DNA from: Turicibacter sanguinis
GTDB lineage: Bacteria; Bacillota_I; Bacilli_A; MOL361; Turicibacteraceae
Length of the DNA: 64,000 nt
NCBI RefSeq assembly: GCF_013046825.1
Contig: NZ_CP053187.1
Location: 1,787,501-1,851,500 of the forward strand
Direction of reading: 5' to 3'
In this document: positions 1-7,446 of the stretch, piece after piece
Layout: the number at the start of each line of letters is the position of its first letter
Position numbering within the stretch: the first letter of the stretch is position 1
Notes under the pieces: model-generated
Databases searched by the model: none
Told to the model about the DNA's origin: nothing
What the model saw: only the letters and a program-made list of their open reading frames with translations
Program-made: the position numbers and the translations under genes

Positions 1-2019
1 GAAACAAATAAAACAACATATGCTTTTGCAGTTGATAATATGGGATTATTACGTCACTTATATTGGGGACCAAAAGTAAATAATCTTGAAGATTTTGACG
101 TACCGGCTTTAGCGGAAATGTCGAGTAACGATCCAATCTTGGATTTAACGGATGAAGAATATCCAGTCTTTGGTGGGATGCGTTATAAGGAACATTGTTT
201 AAAAGTAAACTTTGCTGATGGAACGCGTGACATTGAGTATCGCTATGTTGGGTATACGCAGACTGAAGAGACGTTAGTGATTCACTTAAAAGATGCACAT
301 TACGAGTTTGAGTTTGATTTACATTATAAAGTATATGAAGTTCAAGATTTAATCGAACGTACAGTATCGGTTCGTAATACTGGGAACGATATCATTGAAA
401 TTGAAAAAGTTCATAGTGGACAAATCCATCTTCCATATCAAGATTTAACGTTAACAAGCTCTCATGGACGTTGGTTAGCGGAGTTCCAAGAATTTAAACA
501 ACCACTTGGTCAAGGGAAAATCGTGTTAGAAAACCGACGTGGGATTTCAACGCATCATCACAATCCATTCTTTGTTTTAGATCATCAGGCATCAGAAACA
601 AATGGAGAAGTATACTTTGGGGTTTTAAAATTAAGTGGAAACTTCCAAACGATTATTGAACCACGTCCTTATGGCGGAACGCTTGTTCAAATGGGAATCA
701 GTTCACACGACTGTGTGATTTCACTGCAACCAGGTGAGGAATTCATGGCTCCTTCCATGTTAGTGGGTTACACGAATTCAGGATTTGAGGCGATGACACA
801 TGCCATGAATGACTTTGCTAAACAACATGTCCTGCGTGATGGAGTTCGTCCTGTCCTTTACAACTCATGGGAAGCAACTGAGTTTGATGTTCACTGTGAT
901 GAACAAATTGCATTAGCTAAAAAAGCGAAAGAGATGGGAGTCGAGTTATTTGTTATCGATGATGGATGGTTTGGGCAACGTCATTCTGATGCAGATGGAC
1001 TTGGAGATTGGTATGTAAATACCGATAAGTTCCCTGAAGGATTAACCCCCTTAATCTCGGCTGTTAAAGAGATGGGAATGATGTTTGGAATTTGGATTGA
1101 ACCAGAAATGGTGAATCCACCAACACAGTTATTAAAAGATCATCCGGACTGGATTTATCATTTTGAAAATCGTATGAATGATACGTCACGTAACCAAATG
1201 GTATTAAATGTAACGTTACCCGAAGTGCAAGAATTTATATTTAATATGATTGATGATTTATTAGCAAATTACGAGATTGATTATATTAAATGGGATGCAA
1301 ATCGCCCAATCTCTCAAACAGGAATTTCACGTGATATGTGGTACCGTCATATTGAAGCGGTGTATGACATTGCACGCCGTGTGAAAGAGAAGTATCCAAA
1401 CTTATTACTTGAAGCTTGTGCAAGTGGTGGAGGACGAGTAGACTATGGAATGTTAGATTCATTTGATGATTTCTGGACAAGTGATAACACAGATGCCTAT
1501 GACCGTCTAACAATTCAACGTACTTACTCATATGTGTACCCAATTAAAGCGATGCGTGCCTGGGTAACAGATGCTAACAATCGTTCGACGATTCCATTAA
1601 CATTCAAGTTCCATAGCGCTATGATGGGGACACTTGGAATGGGATGCAATATTTTAAAATTTACAGAAGAAGAGATGGAATTATCTCGTCAGTTGATTGA
1701 AGAATATAAAGAAATTCGTCATATTATCCAAGATGGGGATTTCTATCGATTAAATCCAATCACGTCAAATAACTATCAGGTATATGAATATGCAAATGAA
1801 GATGAAGCTGTCTTATTTGTCTTCTTACCTCAAACACAAATTTCACGTCTTGGCGCTTGTATTAAAATACGAGGACTTGATGCAGATGCACGCTATGAAT
1901 TTAACTTAAGTGATGATCTCATCATCAAATCGGGATCGTATTTAATGAATCACGGAATTCAAGTGAAGTTATCAGGTGATTATGCAAGTACCATTATTAA
2001 ATTTAAAAAAATAGCTTAA
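1..2019 (+). CDS. Alpha-galactosidase, GH36 family (5' end outside window)
   Basis: Hydrolyses terminal alpha-1,6-galactose from melibiose, raffinose or galactomannan fragments, probably in the cytosol because no signal peptide is visible in the part present. The reading frame is open from base 1; the first in-frame ATG (position 40) falls inside the N-terminal beta-sandwich (AHLYWG-like segment LRHLYWG), so the true start lies upstream. Counting from that Met, the GH36 nucleophile is Asp419 in YIKWDANR and the acid/base is Asp482 in TSDNTD; the DDGWFG motif is also present. About 670 residues are visible against about 730 usual. It is followed by a strong terminator and then a sugar symporter gene, which fits uptake and hydrolysis of galactosides. 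Family assignment is secure; the exact natural substrate is not. Confidence 0.95.
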   Translation, partial: ETNKTTYAFAVDNMGLLRHLYWGPKVNNLEDFDVPALAEMSSNDPILDLTDEEYPVFGGMRYKEHCLKVNFADGTRDIEYRYVGYTQTEETLVIHLKDAHYEFEFDLHYKVYEVQDLIERTVSVRNTGNDIIEIEKVHSGQIHLPYQDLTLTSSHGRWLAEFQEFKQPLGQGKIVLENRRGISTHHHNPFFVLDHQASETNGEVYFGVLKLSGNFQTIIEPRPYGGTLVQMGISSHDCVISLQPGEEFMAPSMLVGYTNSGFEAMTHAMNDFAKQHVLRDGVRPVLYNSWEATEFDVHCDEQIALAKKAKEMGVELFVIDDGWFGQRHSDADGLGDWYVNTDKFPEGLTPLISAVKEMGMMFGIWIEPEMVNPPTQLLKDHPDWIYHFENRMNDTSRNQMVLNVTLPEVQEFIFNMIDDLLANYEIDYIKWDANRPISQTGISRDMWYRHIEAVYDIARRVKEKYPNLLLEACASGGGRVDYGMLDSFDDFWTSDNTDAYDRLTIQRTYSYVYPIKAMRAWVTDANNRSTIPLTFKFHSAMMGTLGMGCNILKFTEEEMELSRQLIEEYKEIRHIIQDGDFYRLNPITSNNYQVYEYANEDEAVLFVFLPQTQISRLGACIKIRGLDADARYEFNLSDDLIIKSGSYLMNHGIQVKLSGDYASTIIKFKKIA

Positions 2020-2021
2020 CC

Positions 2022-2057
2022 AAAAGACTGTATCAGCTTATTTGATACAGTCTTTTT
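2022..2057 (+). terminator. Rho-independent terminator after alpha-galactosidase
   Basis: A 14-bp perfect stem (AAAAGACTGTATCA with TGATACAGTCTTTT), 7-nt loop and T-run lie 3 nt after the stop codon. Confidence 0.93.
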
Positions 2058-2381
2058 GGCTAATGAGGGGGGGATTGTTTTTTGTAATTTAAGTAAAATA
2101 AACTGATTTTTAGTTTTATAAAACGGAAAACGATAACTTCAATGTTTTTATATAGGTGTAAACGGTTTTTCAAAGATAGTTTAATGGAAATAAAAAAGGA
2201 ATAATATGATCTATTTTCAATATATTTTCGTTTAAAAGTCGCTATTAAAGGTAAAAAAATAAATAAATTTTACTCAAATATGTTGTAAAACGATTTCACA
2301 CGTGGTAGTATATAACCATGATAGATGATGTAAGCAATTACAGAAAACGATTGCTTTCAAACCAAAAAGGAGGGGGAGTTA
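2058..2381 (+). other. Intergenic region upstream of the sugar symporter
   Basis: No gene seen. It is A+T-rich and carries a promoter at 2283-2311. Three stretches around 2123, 2158 and 2350 (AAAACGAT or TGTAAACGG cores) look like imperfect CcpA/LacI-family operators, each with two or more mismatches to the cre consensus. The last lies downstream of the predicted start of transcription, where a repressor could block elongation. Confidence 0.4.
2283..2311 (+). promoter_or_regulatory. Promoter of the GPH symporter gene
   Basis: TTGTAA (2283-2288), 17-bp spacer, TAGTAT (2306-2311): a sigma-A type promoter about 70 bp upstream of the gene. The same TTGTAA-17 layout is used before the RNA candidate at 25.9 kb. 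Confidence 0.6.
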
Positions 2382-3770
2382 GTGATGAAACTAACTGCTA
2401 AAGCGAAATATTCGTATGGTATAGGGGCATTAGGAAAAGATTTAGTTTATGGTATTGTGGGGACCTATTTAATGTTTTATTTTACAGATGTTGTGGGGTT
2501 AGCTCCAGCGTTTGTCGGAACATTATTCTTAGTTGCACGTATTTGGGATACAGTAAATGATCCAATGATGGGAATGATTGTAGATAATACCAAAACTCGA
2601 TTCGGTAAATTTAGACCTTGGATTTTAATCGGAACACTTATTAATGCTGTTGTGTTAATTTTCTTATTCAAAAAACCTGATTTAGAGGGATTACCTTTAT
2701 ATGCTTACTTCTCAGTGATGTATATTTTATGGGGGATGACGTATACCATTATGGATATTCCTTATTGGTCAATGATTCCTTCTTTAACAAAGGATAAACA
2801 AGAACGTGAACGTGTGGCTGTTATTCCTCGTATCTTTGCTAGTATCGGTGGTTTAACAATTGGAACATTTGGTTTAACATTTGTTGCCCTTCTTGGGGGT
2901 GGAAACGATGTTAAAGGATTTGAATTATTAGCAGTTGTCATTGCAGCCATCTTTATTTTAAGTTCTGTGATTACCTGTCTTAATGTTAAAGAGCCTTCAA
3001 CATTAACGGCTGAAGGAACAGATAAAAAAGCAGACCGCGTAACATTCAAACAAATGACTCAAATTATCCGTAAAAATGATCAGTTAATGGTCTTCATGGG
3101 TGTTGTATTATGTATGAATTTAATGATGCAACTTTTAGGTGGAATGGCGATTTACTACTTTAAGTATGCAACAGGTAATGATGGAATGTTCAAAATTTAC
3201 AATGGAACAGCAGGACTTGCTGAAATTGGTGGTTTATTATTATTCCCGATTTTAGCTCGTAAAATTGGACGTCAAAAATTATTTAAAGTGGGATGTTTCA
3301 TTCCAGTTATCGGATTGGTCGGGTTATTATTCTCAGGATTATTAGCACCAAATCAACCGATCTTCACCATGATTTCAGCCATTTTAGTACGTGGTGGAGG
3401 AGGGTTCGTCTTAGCTTCAACAACCGTTATGCTTGCAGATGTTGTTGACTATGGGGAATTTAAATTAGGAACACGTAATGAAAGTATTATCTTCTCTGTT
3501 CAAACGTTATTAGCAAAAGCAGCGTCAGCCTTTAGTGGATGGGCGATTGGTGTAGGGTTACAATTAATGGGATATGAAGCGAATCAATTACAATCTGCTG
3601 GAACAATTATGGGAATGCGTGGATTAATGATTTTCGGACCGATTGTGTTTATCATCTTATGCTTCGTCATTTACAAAAAGTTCTATAAGTTAAATGGAGA
3701 TTTCCATGAGGAAATCATCATGGAATTAGAAGCACGTCAAGCTTTAAAACCTGCAAAGATTCAAGGATAA
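2382..3770 (+). CDS. GPH-family sugar:cation symporter (MFS)
   Basis: Predicted glycoside-pentoside-hexuronide:cation symporter of the MelB/XylP type, importing a sugar with Na+ or H+ across the cell membrane. The 462 residues hold about 12 hydrophobic segments, and the N-terminal part contains the family motif region RIWDTVNDPMMG followed by RFGKFRPWIL, typical of GPH carriers. No C-terminal IIA domain is present, so it is MelB-like rather than LacS-like in length. The start may be GTG 2382 or ATG 2385; the Shine-Dalgarno GGAGGGGG (2369-2376) fits both. Its position next to an alpha-galactosidase suggests melibiose, raffinose or another galactoside as substrate (inference). Confidence 0.9.
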   Translation: MMKLTAKAKYSYGIGALGKDLVYGIVGTYLMFYFTDVVGLAPAFVGTLFLVARIWDTVNDPMMGMIVDNTKTRFGKFRPWILIGTLINAVVLIFLFKKPDLEGLPLYAYFSVMYILWGMTYTIMDIPYWSMIPSLTKDKQERERVAVIPRIFASIGGLTIGTFGLTFVALLGGGNDVKGFELLAVVIAAIFILSSVITCLNVKEPSTLTAEGTDKKADRVTFKQMTQIIRKNDQLMVFMGVVLCMNLMMQLLGGMAIYYFKYATGNDGMFKIYNGTAGLAEIGGLLLFPILARKIGRQKLFKVGCFIPVIGLVGLLFSGLLAPNQPIFTMISAILVRGGGGFVLASTTVMLADVVDYGEFKLGTRNESIIFSVQTLLAKAASAFSGWAIGVGLQLMGYEANQLQSAGTIMGMRGLMIFGPIVFIILCFVIYKKFYKLNGDFHEEIIMELEARQALKPAKIQG

Positions 3771-3775
3771 TAAAG

Positions 3776-3806
3776 AGCCTCAGCGATAGCTGAGGCTTTC
3801 TTTTTA
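3776..3806 (+). terminator. Rho-independent terminator after GPH symporter
   Basis: AGCCTCAGC / GCTGAGGCT 9-bp stem with a GATA loop, followed by TTCTTTTT, just after the stop codon. Confidence 0.9.
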
Positions 3807-4106
3807 GGTAAAAACGATGATGAAATGACAAAAAAGAAGATAATTTAATCAAATGAATAAGAATACGAGCAGATGTGTTAATACAGTCAAAAATATGTCT
3901 TTTTAAATAAAATTCAGGCAATCATTTTCCGACAATCAATCAAAGAATGGAGAAGAAGCCTGTCATATTAACGGAAAATCGACATTGTAAACGGTTAACT
4001 ATTCGTATTGTTGGATAGTTTTGTAAAATGATAGATTTTCAAAAATGGGTAAGGATGCTAAAATGTTGTTATATGTTTATTTAGGTTTAACTGGGGGGAA
4101 TTATAG
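3807..4106 (+). other. Intergenic region upstream of IF2-N/GT5 gene
   Basis: No gene or RNA recognised. A GTAAACGG core at about 3988 and a Shine-Dalgarno GGGGGGA (4093-4099) are the only marks seen; no convincing promoter could be picked. Confidence 0.35.
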
Positions 4107-5048
4107 ATGCGAGTATACGAATTTGCACGAAAATATAATATGACAAGTAAAGAAGTTGTAACGGTATGTCAAGAACTAGGGATTGAGGTCAAAGCTCAAT
4201 CTAAATTAAATGATGAATCTCTTGAAGTACTGAATGGACGTTTAAGTCAAGGAAAAGACACAGAGGTAAAAGAGATAAAAGAGGTCGTGAAGCCTACAGT
4301 CATTAAACGTCAAAAAGTTAAAAAACCAATGTTATATGTGGTAACGGAATGTGAACCATTTACAAACCTTGGAGAGCTTGGAAAAGTTTCGAAAGCATTT
4401 GTTGAAGCTCAAGAGGGAGATGTAATAGTGGCTTTACCAAAGTATTTAAATATATCTGAAACATTTGGAAATGAAATGGATTGGCTTATGGATTTACCGG
4501 TTAAATTCGGAACACATGAAGCTCGTGCTTCAATTTTTAAATTAGTAGAAGGAAATGTGACGTATTTATTTGTTGGAAATGATCACTACTTCCACCGTAA
4601 TGAGATTTATGGATTCGCAGATGATGTGGAACGTTTTGCTTTCTTTAATCGTGCCATCTTAGATGTGTTACCTCTTTTAGGAATGCAAGTGGGTGAAATT
4701 CAGGTGAATGAATGGCATACAAGTATGTTACCGTTAATGTTACATGTTGATTATCATCAACATCCTTATTTCTCGAAAGTCAAAACAACGTTAAACATTC
4801 ATAATTTAGAATATCAAGGTTGGTATGATGCAAGCATTTTAACAGAAGTATTAGGAATCAGTCGTGAGTATTATGACAATGGATTGACACGTATGGGGGA
4901 TTCTGTTAACTTACTAAAGAGTGGAATTGAAACAGCACATAAAGTCGTTTTAACAGATATTAGTGCTGGGCAAATGAAGTTAGATGGAATGGTGAACAGT
5001 GGAATTACGGCTGTTTTGGAAAATAAAGTCCTAAATCAAGCAGTATAA
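4107..5048 (+). CDS. IF2-N domain fused to a degenerate, half-length glycogen synthase (GT5) domain
   Basis: Residues 1-46 (MRVYEFARKYNMTSKEVV...) match the small N-terminal domain of translation initiation factor IF-2. After a charged linker (about 47-73), residues 74-300 resemble the N-terminal GT5 half of bacterial glycogen synthase: TECEPF near the start, IYGFADDVERFAFF in the middle and LNIHNLEYQG later, all alignable by eye to the GlgA part of the gene at 54.5 kb. The ADP-glucose/catalytic KTGGL motif is replaced by TNLGELG, the HDW motif by NEW, and the C-terminal GT1 half is absent. It is therefore unlikely to make glycogen; a binding or regulatory role is an inference. It stands alone between terminators. 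Start chosen by GGGGGGA 8 nt upstream. Confidence 0.8.
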   Translation: MRVYEFARKYNMTSKEVVTVCQELGIEVKAQSKLNDESLEVLNGRLSQGKDTEVKEIKEVVKPTVIKRQKVKKPMLYVVTECEPFTNLGELGKVSKAFVEAQEGDVIVALPKYLNISETFGNEMDWLMDLPVKFGTHEARASIFKLVEGNVTYLFVGNDHYFHRNEIYGFADDVERFAFFNRAILDVLPLLGMQVGEIQVNEWHTSMLPLMLHVDYHQHPYFSKVKTTLNIHNLEYQGWYDASILTEVLGISREYYDNGLTRMGDSVNLLKSGIETAHKVVLTDISAGQMKLDGMVNSGITAVLENKVLNQAV

Positions 5049-5056
5049 GAGATGAT

Positions 5057-5096
5057 GAGTTGTTTCAACAGAAGGTGAAACAACTCTTTTATTTTT
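5057..5096 (+). terminator. Rho-independent terminator
   Basis: 11-bp perfect stem GAGTTGTTTCA / TGAAACAACTC followed by TTTTATTTTT, shortly after the IF2-N/GT5 gene. Confidence 0.9.
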
Positions 5097-5244
5097 CATT
5101 TTAAGAGAAGAAAGGAGGACTAAATCTAAATCCGTTAGTTGATTTAGTTTGAAAAGAAGTGCATAATAAAGGTATCTAAAAAAATCAAAATAAGATTCAG
5201 AATAAATGGTTAATATTCTGTCTCGTGATAGAAGGTGAATCCAT

Positions 5245-6093
5245 ATGTCAATTCAGCGTAATGCGCCATGTTGGTGTGGTAGCGGGAAAAAATATAAGCA
5301 GTGTCATTTAGATTATGATCGAGTAGTTGAAACATACAAGCGTAAAGGGATTGTGAAAACACCTGAACAAATTGAAGGAATTCGCCGTGCAGGTATTGTG
5401 AATACGAAAATTTTAGATCGTGTGGCACAGTTTATCAAAGCAGGAATTTCAACGGAAGAAATCAATACGTTAGTCCATAACTATACGATTGAATTAGGTG
5501 GGACACCGGCACCGTTAAATTATCAGGGATTCCCTAAAAGTACATGTACGTCAATTAATGATGTTGTTTGTCATGGAATTCCGTGTGAGGAAGAAGTTTT
5601 AGAAGAGGGAGATATCATTAATGTTGATGTCACAACAATCGTTGACGGTTACTACGCAGATGCTTCGCGTATGTTCACGGTTGGAACTGTTTCAAAAGAA
5701 AATGAAGATTTAATCCGTGTGACGAAAGAATGTTTAGAGCTTGGATTAGCGGAGGCAAAACCAGGGAATCATATTGGCGATATCGGTGCTGTCATTGAAG
5801 AACATGCTAAAAAACACGGTTATACAGTAGTCGCTGAAATTGGTGGTCATGGAGTGGGAGTTGAGTTCCATGAAGAGCCGTTTGTACCACACGTTGGAAA
5901 GCGTGGAACAGGTCCATTAATTGTGCCAGGTATGACGTTTACAATTGAACCGATGATTAACATGGGAAGGGCAGATGTTTGCCAGGATGAAGAGGATGGA
6001 TGGACAATCTTCACAGAGGATGGAATGCCGAGTGCTCAGTGGGAATATACTATTTTAATCACAGAAGATGGAAGTGAGATTTTAACTCATTAG
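5245..6093 (+). CDS. map: Type I methionine aminopeptidase with N-terminal SEC-C zinc motif
   Basis: Removes the initiator Met from nascent proteins at the ribosome. Residues 5-25 form a SEC-C motif (C9, C11, C20, H21), a small zinc-binding module also found at the SecA C-terminus and in many Firmicutes MetAPs. The catalytic domain (about 38-282) keeps all expected residues: H110, metal ligands D134, D139, H202, E235 and E267, and H209 in the GVEFHEEP segment. Length 282 agrees with SEC-C type MetAPs. Shine-Dalgarno GAAGGTGA precedes the ATG. It is a monocistronic gene flanked by terminators. Confidence 0.95.
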   Translation: MSIQRNAPCWCGSGKKYKQCHLDYDRVVETYKRKGIVKTPEQIEGIRRAGIVNTKILDRVAQFIKAGISTEEINTLVHNYTIELGGTPAPLNYQGFPKSTCTSINDVVCHGIPCEEEVLEEGDIINVDVTTIVDGYYADASRMFTVGTVSKENEDLIRVTKECLELGLAEAKPGNHIGDIGAVIEEHAKKHGYTVVAEIGGHGVGVEFHEEPFVPHVGKRGTGPLIVPGMTFTIEPMINMGRADVCQDEEDGWTIFTEDGMPSAQWEYTILITEDGSEILTH

Positions 6094-6096
6094 TTG

Positions 6097-6121
6097 AAGA
6101 GGACGTTAAGTCCTCTTTTTT
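6097..6121 (+). terminator. Rho-independent terminator after map
   Basis: AAGAGGAC / GTCCTCTT stem, 5-nt loop, then a T-run starting 4 nt after the stop codon. Confidence 0.88.
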
Positions 6122-6286
6122 TACATCATTAAGGTAATGGATAATCAAGATTGTTGAGTTAACTAGGTGGTATCGTATTTAAATGAGTAGGAAAGTTACG
6201 GAGAAGGCTTGCATGTGATTGCTATCGGTAAAAAAATTTTATTTACCTTAATGGATGGGGTGCATCATGATCAAATCAACGTAAAG

Positions 6287-6322
6287 AAGAGGTAGAAAAT
6301 TAAAGTTTCTACCTCTTTTTTT
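6287..6322 (+). terminator. Terminator without a recognisable upstream gene
   Basis: Perfect 12-bp stem AAGAGGTAGAAA / TTTCTACCTCTT plus a T8 run. Only about 165 bp separate it from the map terminator, and that interval holds nothing recognisable beyond a short open frame (about 6196-6293) with no clear start or ribosome site. It may end a small RNA, be the remnant of a lost gene, or be a second terminator for map. Confidence 0.8.
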
Positions 6323-6349
6323 TATTTAATGGATAAATACTAGGCGCCA

Positions 6350-6358
6350 TGCTATAAT
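6350..6358 (+). promoter_or_regulatory. Extended -10 promoter of the prohibitin-like gene
   Basis: TGCTATAAT, an extended -10 element, 41 bp before the start codon; GGCGCC palindrome lies just upstream. No good -35 box. Confidence 0.55.
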
Positions 6359-6399
6359 TTGTAGAAAGATGTAGAAACATCGTGAGGGGGAAAAACTAA

Positions 6400-7287
6400 A
6401 TGAAAAAGTATAAGAGTGTTTTTGTGGGGATTGGAGTGGTTATTGTAACACTGATTGTGTTGAGTATGTGTACAACAAAGATTAAACCAGGGTATGTAGG
6501 TGTTGTTTATAGTTTAAATGGTGGAATTAAAGGTCAAGTATTAACGCAGGGGTTACATGTTGTTAATCCACTTTATAAAGTGACGAGCTATTCAGTGGCA
6601 ACAGAACAAGGATATTTATCTGCGGATTCGAAAGAAGGAGCAAGTGGAGATGATAGTTTCTTAATTCCTACTTCTGATGGAAAAACAGTTAACATTGATT
6701 TGGAGTATTCTTATCATTTTGACAGTGAGTTATTACCACAAACTTTTACCAAGTTTAAAGGTCAAGATGGAAAGGAAATTGAAGAAACATTTATGCGCGG
6801 AAAATTAAAGACGTGGGTTGGAGAAGTTTCATCAAAGTTTTCAGTAATTGATATTTATGGTGATAAACGTACAGAATTAAATGCTAATGTTTTAGAGTAT
6901 GTAAAAGATAAATTTTATGAATATGGAATAGTAATTGACTCAGTCAATGTTTCCCGTATTGGATTAGATGCTCAAACAGAAGAGGCGATTCAACTAAAAA
7001 TTAATAAGCAACAAGAGCTAGAAACAGCTCGTTTAGATAAAGAAAAAGCAGAAATACAGGCTGAACAAAAGTTAGTAGAAGCACAGGCTGAAGCAGATGC
7101 GAAAAAAATTGAAGCTCAAGCTGAAGCAGATGCTGAATTGATTAAAGCAGAAGCTCAATCGGAAGCTAATCGTATGATTTCAGAGTCATTAACTGAAGAG
7201 TTATTAAAATTAGAACAAATTCAAAAGTGGAGTGGAGAAGTTCCGCAAGTGCAGGGAGCCTCAACGCCAATTATTAGTTTGGATTAA
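6400..7287 (+). CDS. Prohibitin-like SPFH/Band 7 membrane protein
   Basis: An SPFH-domain scaffold protein anchored to the cell membrane. Residues 6-24 are a single N-terminal membrane segment; the SPFH domain follows (about 27-200, with IKPGYVGVVYS and QGLHVVNPLY), and residues 200-265 form an Ala/Glu/Lys-rich coiled coil with the repeated unit EAQAEADA. Related proteins organise membrane microdomains or protect membrane proteins from FtsH. The 295-residue length suits prohibitin homologues. It is a single-gene unit between its own promoter and terminator, so context gives no clue to its partner. Confidence 0.88.
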   Translation: MKKYKSVFVGIGVVIVTLIVLSMCTTKIKPGYVGVVYSLNGGIKGQVLTQGLHVVNPLYKVTSYSVATEQGYLSADSKEGASGDDSFLIPTSDGKTVNIDLEYSYHFDSELLPQTFTKFKGQDGKEIEETFMRGKLKTWVGEVSSKFSVIDIYGDKRTELNANVLEYVKDKFYEYGIVIDSVNVSRIGLDAQTEEAIQLKINKQQELETARLDKEKAEIQAEQKLVEAQAEADAKKIEAQAEADAELIKAEAQSEANRMISESLTEELLKLEQIQKWSGEVPQVQGASTPIISLD

Positions 7288-7290
7288 TAT

Positions 7291-7329
7291 GAAAAGGAGT
7301 TGTCTTTTTTACAGATAACTCCTTTTTTC
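7291..7329 (+). terminator. Rho-independent terminator after SPFH gene
   Basis: AAAAGGAGTTGTC paired with GATAACTCCTTTT (one G-U pair) and a following T-run. Confidence 0.85.
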
Positions 7330-7446
7330 TATAAAGGTTAATAAATTTCGTGAAAACGATTTACCTTAATAAAAATCTATGATAAAATATTACTATAATT
7401 ATTAATAAAATTTAGTAAAATATTTTCCGAAGGGGAGGAATCGGGT

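Noticed and set aside
7340-7400. cre site and promoter before lacZ copy 1
   Set aside because: GTGAAAACGATTTAC has three mismatches to the cre consensus, and the TATAAT at 7394 has no suitable -35 or TG extension; too weak to list.
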